Assembly (NCBI GenBank): GCA_037447655.1
Contig: JBBHKE010002856.1
Span: forward strand, 535,565 to 599,564
DNA length: 64,000 nt
Reading direction: 5' to 3'
Source of the DNA: Zygnema cylindricum
Lineage: Eukaryota > Streptophyta > Zygnematophyceae > Zygnematales > Zygnemataceae
Below are positions 55,064-64,000 of this stretch, in pieces. The notes beneath the pieces were generated by a model. That model saw nothing but the letters and a program-made list of their open reading frames with translations. It was not told the origin of the DNA and made no database searches. Positions within the stretch are counted from its first letter, which is position 1; each line of letters begins with the position of its first letter. Position numbers and translations under genes: made by a program.

Positions 55064-55135
55064 AATTTTTTGAGGCGTGATAGTTTACCGATGGACGATG
55101 GAATGCTTCCACTCAACTGGTTGTTTGACAAATCT
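55064..55135 (-). CDS. LRR exon f (72 nt)
   Basis: Acceptor GCTATAG, donor GTAAGACT. It encodes (L)DLSNNQLSGSIPSSIGKL followed by SRLKK and a split Leu codon. DLSNN is the canonical plant LRR start. A stretch of imperfect 60-bp repeats lies immediately downstream in the intron. Confidence 0.85.
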
Positions 55136-55336
55136 CTATAGCTCCAAGCATACACACACCACAAAGCCGCCCTCGTCACTCAAATGCCTTCATTTTAGAC
55201 TAGACTAGAAGATTATAAACCAATAAATAATTGAGTATAAACTCTTGGACATATGAATGGTATTTCGTTTAGCAACGCCCATAAAAAAATTGATCAATAT
55301 AACTCTGGGAGGTTTTTCAATAATGGATTTGACAAA

Positions 55337-55360
55337 CCCCCCCCCCCCCCCCCCCCCCCC
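55337..55360. repeat. Run of 24 C (24 G in the gene sense strand)
   Basis: A pure homopolymer inside the intron upstream of exon f. Its true length is uncertain in any assembly. Confidence 0.8.
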
Positions 55361-56009
55361 TCTTCACTCCTTTTCCTAATTAAAATGTTTAACACAAAAC
55401 AAGATGATACGCTTGACCTTCACAAACCTGTTTCAATTTTGAAATTGAATAACACAATTTTAGCACTTCGTCAATTGTAAAGGGTTCCTCTGTAAAAGAG
55501 CCCTATAATGTCGAACCCCTCGGGTCAACTGATAAACCTTCTTCCGATCAACTTATATTATGTCCGAATTTTGAACATAGATATTTTTGTAAGATCGTAA
55601 AGATAATAAATTATGTTTATTTGTAGCAAACATACCATCGAGGAATTAAAGAGAGTTTTTTTATATATAAAGAAGTTGAGACCCAAAGGTGGGAGTTTTT
55701 AAAAAACGAACAACACAAATGTATATGTACTGGGCAAAGCCCATTTTATGTCTCTAGCCCAACTTTTCAGCCATAGCAAATTCTACAACAAAAATCACAT
55801 CCCTACCCCATCTCTCTTCACTACTCCGCATACCGAATATACATACGTGTTCATTTGCGATTTTAACAAGCAATAAAATATAAACTAAAAAATAACTGAA
55901 AATATCAAAAAAATTGCCAGCATAGATTTAATACTTTTAACCCAATATTCCAGCCAAGTACTACCCCTTCGACAAATAGCGATTTGCTTTGATCAAGATT
56001 TTATCTTAC

Positions 56010-56081
56010 AGCTCTTTAACGGCTGTTAATTGACCGATTACTGATGGAATGCTTCCCCTCAACTGGTTTTTGTTAAGAAAT
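56010..56081 (-). CDS. LRR exon e (72 nt)
   Basis: Acceptor TTGTCATAG, donor GTAAGATA. It encodes (L)FLNKNQLRGSIPSVIGQL followed by TAVKE and CT of a split Leu codon. The Leu of the Lxx position is Val here, a conservative change. Confidence 0.85.
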
Positions 56082-57119
56082 CTATGACAAAAGCACCACC
56101 ACCCCACCCAAAATCAGATGCCTTTCTGAATGAAAAATTATGCACCAAAAGAAAACTATAGACCAAAAGGAGACTACTCAAGAAAAGAAGAATATCCACC
56201 AACGAAGAATCCACACCCAAATAACAATATATACCAGTCTGTACATCAAAAAATAAACTCCAGAAGAAGACTTGTACATCAAAAGAAGACATACACCAAG
56301 AGAAGTCTCCATAACAAAATAATACTGTACTCCAAAGGAAGATTATACACCAGAACAAGACTACTCTCAAAAAACGGTCGCGGAATTCCTGGGTAGTACA
56401 CTTTAAAATTCTCCATGCAACTTTTCAAAAACCAACAAACATTATTATGTATAGATTTTCAGTTGTGACAAAGGATTTAACCCCTCACCTGCCACCCTCG
56501 CTCCCATTTTACCATTTGAAATGTGTAATGTAAATCACATAACGTCTTTCGTCCTTTGAGCCAACTAAATTATACGAGTAGAAAAATACAAATTGAATTC
56601 ATCTTTAATGGTTTGTTACACATACTCATCTTAGAAATACTTGCAACACTTGTCTGGTGCCTAACACAAACATTTTTGTTTCTATAATTTCTCCAGCTCT
56701 AAAGTGGAGGTGTAATATTTACATCTACATGACGACGTAGTTTTTATTTTTCGCAAACGAACTTTTAAAAACTTGTATTTTCTTCCCTTATTTAAGGGAA
56801 AACAAAAGAAACTAGAAAGTAAAGATATATAAAAGTAAAGCACCATGAATGTGTTGGATTTCTGCGAAATCCGCAAACACAATTAGAAAATTTCAGCGGG
56901 GGAGGGCTTATGGGACCTTGAATTTAACCGTCAAATTAGCTAACCATGCGCCACCAGCCCGATACTAGGTTTGGCGGATCCGTAGTCATATATTTTGAGT
57001 GTATTTCGAGTGTGGACGGACCACATTCTACCCCGATATTGAATTGCAACCTCGTACCAATGACCTACAACATAAAAGACCCTTTTATTCCTAGCCCAAT
57101 ATCCTAACCATGTGAAAGT

Positions 57120-57775
57120 ATAGAACTCAGTCTTGCCGTCCCTCGTCCTGTCAAATCTCTCCCCTCACTTCTCGTGACTTTCAACCCTTTGTTTATTGCC
57201 ACTCAAAATTTCCCTTTCTCCTTAAACCACCACCCCCACCCTGTCCCATCTCAGCACCACTCTCTCCTTAGCGCTTCAGGCCACTTTGTTCACCCTCTTA
57301 CCTCTACTCTCTCTCATTCCCCTCGAATCACCTCTCTCTTCTCCTTCTTTTTTCCCCGTACTCTCTCCATCCCTCTTAGTGCCACTCTCTCTCTCCCCCC
57401 TCGGACCGTCACTCTCTCCCTTGCCACTCACCACCATTCTGAAAGTCTCTCCCAATTCTCATCACTGCCTCCTCTCCACCCTCTTACGCCACTCTCCCCC
57501 TTTCCTCTTCTTACCGCTCTCAGTCTCTCCCCTTTTGTGTTCACTCGCACACGACCTCTTCCACCATCTCTCCCCTTTCCAACCATCTTCTCCGCCCCTT
57601 CCCATGAGTCTCTTCCTCGGTGACTGCGCAAACGCTTCTGCTTGCTCTCCTCCCGGGCTACGCCGGTGGAATTACAACAAACGGCCGAAGGGGGCCGAAG
57701 GAGTGCAAGCACGAGGCACCGACGTGCATCCGTCCTCTCCCCTCCCCCTCACTCTCTCCCACTAGAGGTATTGAA
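57120..57775. repeat. Pyrimidine-rich intron block 1
   Basis: Composed of CACTCTCTCC, CCACCATTCT and CTCTCCC variants. The Pro/Ser/Leu-rich plus-strand frames (57174-57765) follow from the composition and are not genes. It lies in the 3.35-kb intron between exons d and e. Confidence 0.7.
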
Positions 57776-58779
57776 AATTGTGAGATGTTAGAAATGTTTA
57801 CAAAATGTTTGCAAAATGTTATCCGACATTTGGTCGAACTCTTGAATAATCAACCAAATATTGGGTAGCAGTCCATAAACATTCATCAACACTAAAACTG
57901 GAAGTACAACAACTGAAATATTCAGTTTACTAGGCAAAATTGGTCCGTTTTTTTAGCCTTTCAATGTCTTTGTCAGTATTCACAGGAAAAATCCAAGGTT
58001 TTGTGACATGAGAGATAACATACTTGCGGCAAAAAATAACAGATTTTTCGCAAATCCCAACGACTTTATAGCCTTTCAAGGCATCCAAAAAAATAGGTAT
58101 TTTGGTATAGACAAAGAATTAGACTGCGGAAAATCTAAATTTCGGCATACAATCTATAAAAAATATTGATCAAACACAAAAAAAGCAAAAAATTGCACAT
58201 TGTGAAGAAAGTAAACTGTACAATATGAACAAAGTTACAGAGCTTCAAAATTTTGAGATATGAAAACAAATGCAATTTGGTCTTGTCTACTTTGGCGGGA
58301 CGTGGCAAAAATCAATGAGAATTCATTTTTTAGCGTCATCATCGTCCACAACTTCACACGTGTAAGAACCAAAATCTTGAGAGCCCAAGAAACGCAAAAC
58401 TCGCCTTCCTTACGGTCTTAAACTCAATGTTATGCCACCTGGCTTAACAAACACGCACGAAAAATAAAAATTTCAACGTTGGAAAGTTTGATTCCGAAAC
58501 TGTCGGATCGGTCCATTCCCAATCCACACCCAGTATTGCTATTAACCGTAATTTTTTTTTTGGCACTTAAAATAAATTTTTTCGTGAACACTCGTCAAAT
58601 TTCTCATCCGACGTTTGGGATTGAAAGGTGAGATTTTCGGTTTCCGTCTCCAATGAAAACAAAACATATGTGCACGGAGTAAAGATGTTTTAAGTTGCCA
58701 GAAAAGAATTAACACTAATACCCGAAATTGCGCGTGTGAACAGTCCTATCACCTCAAACCCCAACTCTCCTCCCCACCT

Positions 58780-59165
58780 TCTAATGTCTTTTTAGCGTCA
58801 TTATCGCCCTCCCCCTGTATGACCACCATTCGCAACCTCTTACCACCTCACTCTCTATCTCACTCCTCTCTCTCTCTCGCGTCTCGAACAGCCACTCTCT
58901 CCCTAATTCTAACTGTCACTGCCACAATTTCCCTACCACTTCTTGAAAGCCTCTCTCGGAAGAACAACTACTGAGGAGAGGAAAGAGAGGCTACAAGGGA
59001 AGAAGGGGAAGGGAGGGGGGAGAAGTGGGGGGGTGGGTTGGGAGAGGAAGGTTGAGGTAATAAAAGGTGTGCACAAAAACAGAAAACGAAAAAATAAAAA
59101 TGAAAGAGGAGAGGAGGTGAGAGGATACGAGGGTGGGATTAGAGAAGAGAAAGAGAAGAAACGTG
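58780..59165. repeat. Pyrimidine-to-purine intron block 2
   Basis: A pyrimidine half (CACTCTCTCC type) up to about 58,965 is followed by a purine half (GGAGAGGAAAGAGAGGCTAC, then GGGTGGG). The same halves and the GAGAGGCTAC motif recur at 62,160-62,640, so it is a repeated element. Confidence 0.65.
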
Positions 59166-59432
59166 GGTTTTTTACCCACTTTAAGCCACTTAAGCTTTAT
59201 ATAGTGTGCAATCCTATGTCAATTTTCTACAACAGATCTCTAGAAACTCAAGCGCACTTTCTAAAAGTAACAAATTATTGAAAAATTTATTGAAAATCAA
59301 CATAGAAAATAAAAATATTGAGAGAGCATACACACACTACTAAAAATCCCCTTCGACCTTTAGCCCTATTTTCAAGCCATAGCCTGCCTATTTTAGAAGA
59401 AACAATTGGGTTTATTTAGAAATTAGTCTTAC

Positions 59433-59504
59433 AAGAAATATAAGGATTTCATTTGAACGATAGACGATGGAATGCTTCCACTCAACTGGTTAGCAATCAA
59501 AGAT
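59433..59504 (-). CDS. LRR exon d (72 nt)
   Basis: Acceptor TGTCGCAG, donor GTAAGACT. It encodes (L)SLIANQLSGSIPSSIVQM followed by KSLYF and a split Leu codon. The Gly of IGQL is Val. Separated from exon e by the largest intron (3.35 kb), which has a pyrimidine-rich insertion. Confidence 0.85.
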
Positions 59505-60779
59505 CTGCGACATTGAGAATAACCGTCCCCCACTCCCCTCCCTCAAATGCCTTTGAAAAACTTTGACATGCAAAATAGTATATCAAGAAAATATGTCATG
59601 CGTATGAATTCTTGTGTAAGAATGCTAAAAGGAATTTTACCTAAAGTTACGATAAAAAAAAGTTTGTAAACTTAGTTTTGGATGTTTTAGGATTTGTAAT
59701 TGATGGATTTGACACCTCCCCCTGAAAAACCCCCTTTTAGAAACTAAAATGCATAGCACAAGATTACATTACATGTTTCGTAATTACAAAGCCAGTCAAA
59801 TTGTTGGGAAACACAAATATTCTAGCTTGATCTAAAATCACTTGTTAAATATTTATTTCCGAGAAAACCTCCTCTTACCACCCACCACCCTCCTGCCTCC
59901 AATATGAGCAATAGATACCACAAGTATTCCAACAAATATGGAATACATTTGACCCTATGTTTCACCTATGAATCTTCATCCGATTGAAGTTTTTTTTTTT
60001 TTTAATTACAGATATAAGTGTCTTATTCATGGTCATGCGGTTTTATTCATAATTTTCCATTTTATATTTTTTAAGAGATCGTACATAAGATATGTTCAAA
60101 AACTGACAAAATCATCAGTTTTCAAAATTTTGAAGAGGGTTAAGTATGCGAGTTTCCACTCCCATTTTCTTAACGTATCTCAAAGAATCATTTGAAATCA
60201 TTCGAAAAAATAATTATCGATTTAGATATCTACTCATCAATGCGGGCCCTCATAAGATCGTCACCTTTACTAAGGCATAAATGAATAGAAAATGATCACA
60301 TAAAAGGTAATGTCAACTATTAACAAAACTTTGATTTTAAGTTTTTTTTTTTCTATATTAATAAATAGTGTAAATTGAGGATCTCCTGTAAGAAAATTTT
60401 ATTTGAAAGAAAAACCATTTCAATAATTCAAATAATACTATTCCTGAGCATTTTCTCTCATTTTTTTTTCCTTTAGATAATTCCTTTAAAAATTTGTGTG
60501 AAGTTTATTATAATCACATTTAATGCGTGCATCAACCTTTTGGGATGAAAAATAAATGTTTTTAATTATGTGAATTATTCCGCATTTTTTTTTTTAAGTT
60601 ATTTAACTATCCATATTCTTTTGCAATAACGTTTTCAAAAATAGTTTTCTTAGATCCTCTAATTTATCATTTAAACTAGAAACATATTTCCAATATCATT
60701 AGGTGCACTTTCTTGATGCTGAATTAAATTTTTAGGGTTTTTAAGAATAAACGTGGCTCTTTAGTCTCCTAAACTAATG

Positions 60780-61270
60780 CTAGATCCCGCCCATATTTAG
60801 TGTTAAACACCATTCTCGCCCTCTCCACTTATCGGCACTCTCTCCGTCCCCCAATTTACCCCCACACCCACTCCCTGTCATGTTAAGCACGATTATCGTT
60901 CTCCCCTCTTATCGGCACTCTCTCTCTCCCCCCACTTACCCCACACACCCTCCCTCTGGTTTTAAACACTATCCTCGCCCCCACACACCCTCCCTCTGGT
61001 TTTAAACACTATCCTCGCCCTCTACATGTATGGGCACTCTCTCCGTCCTCCAACTTACCCCCACACCCTCTCCCTCTTGTGTTTAACACCATTATCGCCC
61101 TCCTTTTTTATCGACATTCTCTATCTCTCCCCATTTGTTCCACACTCTCTCCCTCTAGAATAGGCAATGGGAGGGAATAAAGTTTATGCACAAAAAATGA
61201 AAAATGAGGAAAGAGGAGAAAAGATGGGAGGCTTTAAGGAGGGGAGGAGGGGAAGGACACGGAGGTGAGA
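60780..61270. repeat. Pyrimidine-to-purine intron block 3 with 39-bp tandem repeat
   Basis: Repeats of ATTATCGCCCTC, CACTCTCTCC and CCACACCC followed by a purine half (GAGGAAAGAGGAGAAAAG). CCCCACACACCCTCCCTCTG with the next 19 bases is duplicated at 60939-60977 and 60978-61016. Located between exons c and d. Confidence 0.65.
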
Positions 61271-61639
61271 TAGAGATTAATACCCAATTTCAGCCGTTTT
61301 CTTAAGATATATGTTATCCAGCCTTTTCTTAGAATCGTAAAAACTGAAAAATTATATTTAGATCCTGTAAAAGAGTGACATTTTGCGAAAAAATTCCTAC
61401 TCAATTTGACTCGTCAATATCTTTTGTACAATAGATCTACACATTTTATTTTAATTTTTTGCAAAGATAGCGAGTTTGTTACAAAATAAAAACGTATGCC
61501 AAAAAAGTTTCAACACTAAAGTTCTCCCATGTCTTAAGCCTCATTGGTCAACAATCCACAATTTTCCTCGACCTTTTTATTTTATTAACCTACAACTTTC
61601 TAAAATTAGCAGTTGGTTTACTTGAAAGGTCAATCTTAC

Positions 61640-61711
61640 AAGCCTTGGAGTTTTGGCATCTGACCGATGGACAATGGAATGCTTCCGCTCAACTGGTTCA
61701 TACTTAGATCT
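61640..61711 (-). CDS. LRR exon c (72 nt)
   Basis: Acceptor TTGCCACAG, donor GTAAGATT. It encodes (L)DLSMNQLSGSIPLSIGQM followed by PKLQG and a split Leu codon. Confidence 0.85.
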
Positions 61712-62099
61712 CTGTGGCAATGGCCATACCCACCCGACCAATCCCATTATAATCATTATATATTTCTTTATAAGCATTCCTCTTTCACCTTTTTCTCTCC
61801 CCCCCTAATTCCTTTTACTTATAATAGATTGAAAAGATAACACACAAAAATAAAAGTGAGTATAAATTCTTTGTAAGTACACTTGAACTGGTTTTATTGA
61901 AGGACATAAATATTAACTTTGATAAATTTAAAATTTGAATGGATTTTTTATTGGAGTAGTTGCAACTAGCACTACCTTTTTCTTATGTTAAAAAAAAAAA
62001 TGTAATGCACAAAATTACGTTACAGGTTTCGTCTTTACAAACCCAATTAAGTTATAAACTATAAATTGTACAAATTGACTCTTTTTATCCGTTTTTTGG

Positions 62100-62640
62100 G
62101 CCTCCAATACATGACTCCTCCGTTCTTTACACGACTTCTTCAGTCTATTATACAGCTTCACTCACCCTCCAGTGACCACCATTCTCTACCTCCCCTTCTA
62201 CCACCTCTTTAAATCTCTATATCTCCGAATGGTACTCTCTCTCCCTCTTTTAACCGTCATTACTGCTCCATCATTTGGCCACCATCTTCTACCACCATTC
62301 AATTTCTCTCCCACCTAAGTGTCACTCTCCATTCCCCCGTTCAAAAACCACCTCTCTCTTTCTCTTCTTGGATGCCTCTCAAGCGGGTGGAAACAAATGC
62401 CATGCAGTGTAAAGGTAAGAGGAGAGAAAAGAGAGGCTACGAGGAGGGGAGGGGAGGGGAGGGGAGGGAAGGGAAAGCGAGCGTAGAACAGGGCAAGCCT
62501 AGAGGAATATGTATATTTTGCACAAAATTTTGGGGAATTGACAATGACAAATGAAAGAGCAGGATAATAGTTGAGAGGCCACAAAAAGGTGAGCTTGGGA
62601 AGGACAAGGAGAAGAGGGTGGGGTATCGTACCGAAATTTA
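62100..62640. repeat. Pyrimidine-to-purine intron block 4
   Basis: Pyrimidine half with CCACCATTCTCTACC and CACTCTCC, purine half with GAGAAAAGAGAGGCTACGAG and a run of GGGGA units at 62,446-62,470. Close match to block 2. Between exons b and c. Confidence 0.65.
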
Positions 62641-62882
62641 ACTACTTAAGCTGTGAAGACAAGATTGTGCATAATTTCACCTGACACTACTACATTCATT
62701 ATCTACACTAAAAATAAAAGAATTGAAGTGAATTTTGTGGAATGATAGTAAGTCAAAGAAAAAAATATATGCCGCAAAATATTTAACGCCAAATTACCCC
62801 TTTGACATTTTGCCACGTTTTCCAGCCATATCCTACCCCATTCTATAAGTAACAATTGGCTTTATTCAAAATCTAGTCTTAC

Positions 62883-62954
62883 AAGTAAGTAAGGAATGTT
62901 AGTTGACCGATGGATGATGGAATGCTTCCACTCAACTTGTTATTATAGGCATAC
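62883..62954 (-). CDS. LRR exon b (72 nt)
   Basis: Acceptor TTTGGTAG, donor GTAAGACT. It encodes (L)YAYNNKLSGSIPSSIGQL followed by TFLTY and a split Leu codon. Its core is nearly identical in DNA to exon a, and both share the flanking intron sequence CTATAAGTA and CAATTGGCTTT, pointing to recent duplication. Confidence 0.85.
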
Positions 62955-63628
62955 CTACCAAAAATATCATACCCACCCCACCAACACCCCCCCCTCCCCA
63001 AATTCCTTCCAGTTAGCATAGATTCACAAAAAAACACCAAAGGAACTTAAGTAAGAGCTCTTAAGTACACCTGTGGGGTTTTAATCCAACAAATTAAAAA
63101 AAAAAAATGTAGTGATACGTAATAAAATGTATAACGCAAATATTAAAACATGTTTCAAATTTTACACCCCACTAAGTTGTACCGAATGAAATATATAAGT
63201 TGCTTCGCTTCTTATCTGTTTGTAGGGCATATCTATCGTAGAAAACCCCCAATATACAGCCAGCCCCCCAGGCTGTCGAACGAACGTTTTTCCCGATACT
63301 TTGGCCAACACTAGAGAAGAGGTGATTTTTTTTAAAACGACAGTCCCCCCAACTTCCAACCCCGGCCTCTCACATTTCCTCTGCTTTTCAATGATTTTTT
63401 TTTCTCAAAAGCAAATAGAAACCAAAAGCAGCGTTTAAAAATGAATATACAAGTCAAGAATTTAACAAAAAATAACCTCAACATATAGACCACATAAAAT
63501 AAAAACATGAAGCTGCTTTGTTCACTTCTCTACCTAAAAAATACCCCTTTAACCTTTAGCCCCATTTTCCTCCCATGTCCTACATCAATCTATAAGTAGC
63601 AATTGGCTTTGTTCAAAGTCGTTCTCAC

Positions 63629-63700
63629 AATTCTTTGAGGTTTGTTAGTTGACCGATGGATAATGGAATGTTGCCGTTCAATTTGTTATTATAGGCATGC
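63629..63700 (-). CDS. LRR exon a (72 nt, most 5' in window)
   Basis: Acceptor CTATAAAAG, donor GTGAGAAC. It encodes (L)HAYNNKLNGNIPLSIGQL followed by TNLKE and a split Leu codon. The 300 bp to its right are intron-like and similar to the intron upstream of exon b, so further exons are expected beyond the window. Confidence 0.85.
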
Positions 63701-64000
63701 CTTTTATAGCGAGCATCCCCACCAACCCCTCCCTCAGAGAATTCCTTCAAGTTAGCATGGATCAACAATAACAAACCAAATGCAATTTGTTAAAGGTCTT
63801 GGTACACCTATGAAGTTCTAGTCCAATATCACATTTATAAAAATCAATCAACATAGTGTTGCAAAATAAAATGTAAAACAGAAATAATAAGACATATCTT
63901 GTCAAAAATTTCCTTATTCAGTTACAATAAAATGAAATATACATTTTTTTGTTCTAATTCGTCTGTAGGGTATACCCCATGGAGACAAGCCCCCAATTTA
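63701..64000. other. Intron-like sequence upstream of LRR exon a
   Basis: It shares TCTGTAGGGTATA with the corresponding place upstream of exon b (CTGTTTGTAGGGCATA at 63,220), consistent with another duplicated exon-intron unit. No exon is complete before the window ends. Confidence 0.5.

Larger units (their letters stand above)
53268..63700 (-). other. Receptor-like gene with tandem LRR exons and an EGF-like module (3' part)
   Basis: The minus strand carries seven 72-nt exons, each one 24-residue plant-type LRR, and then a larger exon with the last LRR-like stretch and an EGF-like cysteine module. All eight exons begin after AG; the seven LRR exons end before GT and break the codon in the same place, so they can be joined, skipped or duplicated without frameshift. 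The pattern is that of an extracellular ligand-binding receptor or receptor-like protein. No signal peptide, transmembrane segment or kinase is seen, because the 5' end is outside the window and the 3' continuation is unclear. The introns are 0.66 to 3.35 kb. Confidence 0.85.

Noticed and set aside
57174-57868. Pro/Ser/Leu-rich ORFs of up to 159 codons
   Set aside because: They follow from the pyrimidine-rich composition, lie on the strand opposite to the LRR gene inside an intron, and show no domain.
53268-63700. Regularly recurring short conserved sequence, at first sight a CRISPR-like or satellite array
   Set aside because: The conserved core translates as plant-type LRR in one frame in all copies, has splice sites on both sides, and the spacing is irregular (0.75-3.4 kb).

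Overview
This is nuclear DNA from a eukaryote. It has GT-AG introns, LTR retrotransposons of both the Copia and Gypsy types, PIF/Harbinger and hAT transposons, several MITE-like elements, long microsatellites, and an LRR gene whose repeats carry the plant-type LSGSIP signature. A green plant or a multicellular alga fits best; nothing in the sequence fixes the species. There are no operons, ribosome binding sites, rRNA genes or CRISPR arrays, and no complete host gene. Apart from one receptor-like gene at the right end, almost everything recognisable is transposon-derived.

1 to about 24,020 is a nest of broken LTR retrotransposons. From left to right: a Copia element on the minus strand entering from outside the window, with its LTR (1605-2445); two Gypsy fragments facing away from each other (2446-5336 minus, 5491-7580 plus) with a Copia LTR stub between them; a long minus-strand Copia body with three stop codons and its 5' LTR (8019-13200); and a plus-strand Copia element that can be pieced together from 13201-13597, 18095-21910 and 22976-23806. 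That last element is split by a second minus-strand Copia (13598-18094) and by an LTR-plus-leader fragment (21911-22975). All five long LTRs carry a tRNA-like segment with Pol III-type A and B boxes on the strand opposite to the LTR.

24,021-28,970 has no gene. It holds a 44-bp palindrome and about 1.7 kb of degenerate AT-rich tandem repeats. 28,970-34,183 and 38,329-43,801 are two nearly identical direct copies of a PIF/Harbinger element, each with a nuclease ORF (plus) converging on a Myb/SANT-like ORF (minus). Copy 1 keeps the full DDE nuclease; copy 2 carries a 77-bp tandem duplication and a 54-bp deletion at the second catalytic Asp. Between the copies lie a 764-bp hAT-type MITE, a duplicated segment of which one copy holds two 199-bp MITEs and the other shows the empty sites, and a broken hAT transposase. 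43,802-53,267 contains degenerate transposon remains (a further hAT relic and two more MITE relatives), a CATA microsatellite and unassigned sequence.

53,268-63,700 is the 3' part of a minus-strand receptor-like gene. Seven separate 72-nt exons each encode exactly one 24-residue LRR in the same splice phase, followed by an exon with the last LRR and an EGF-like module (with an apparent frameshift). The introns are themselves duplicated units carrying pyrimidine-rich repeats. The gene continues beyond the right edge. This phase-matched LRR exon array and the antisense tRNA-like modules in the LTRs are the two most interesting things in the window.
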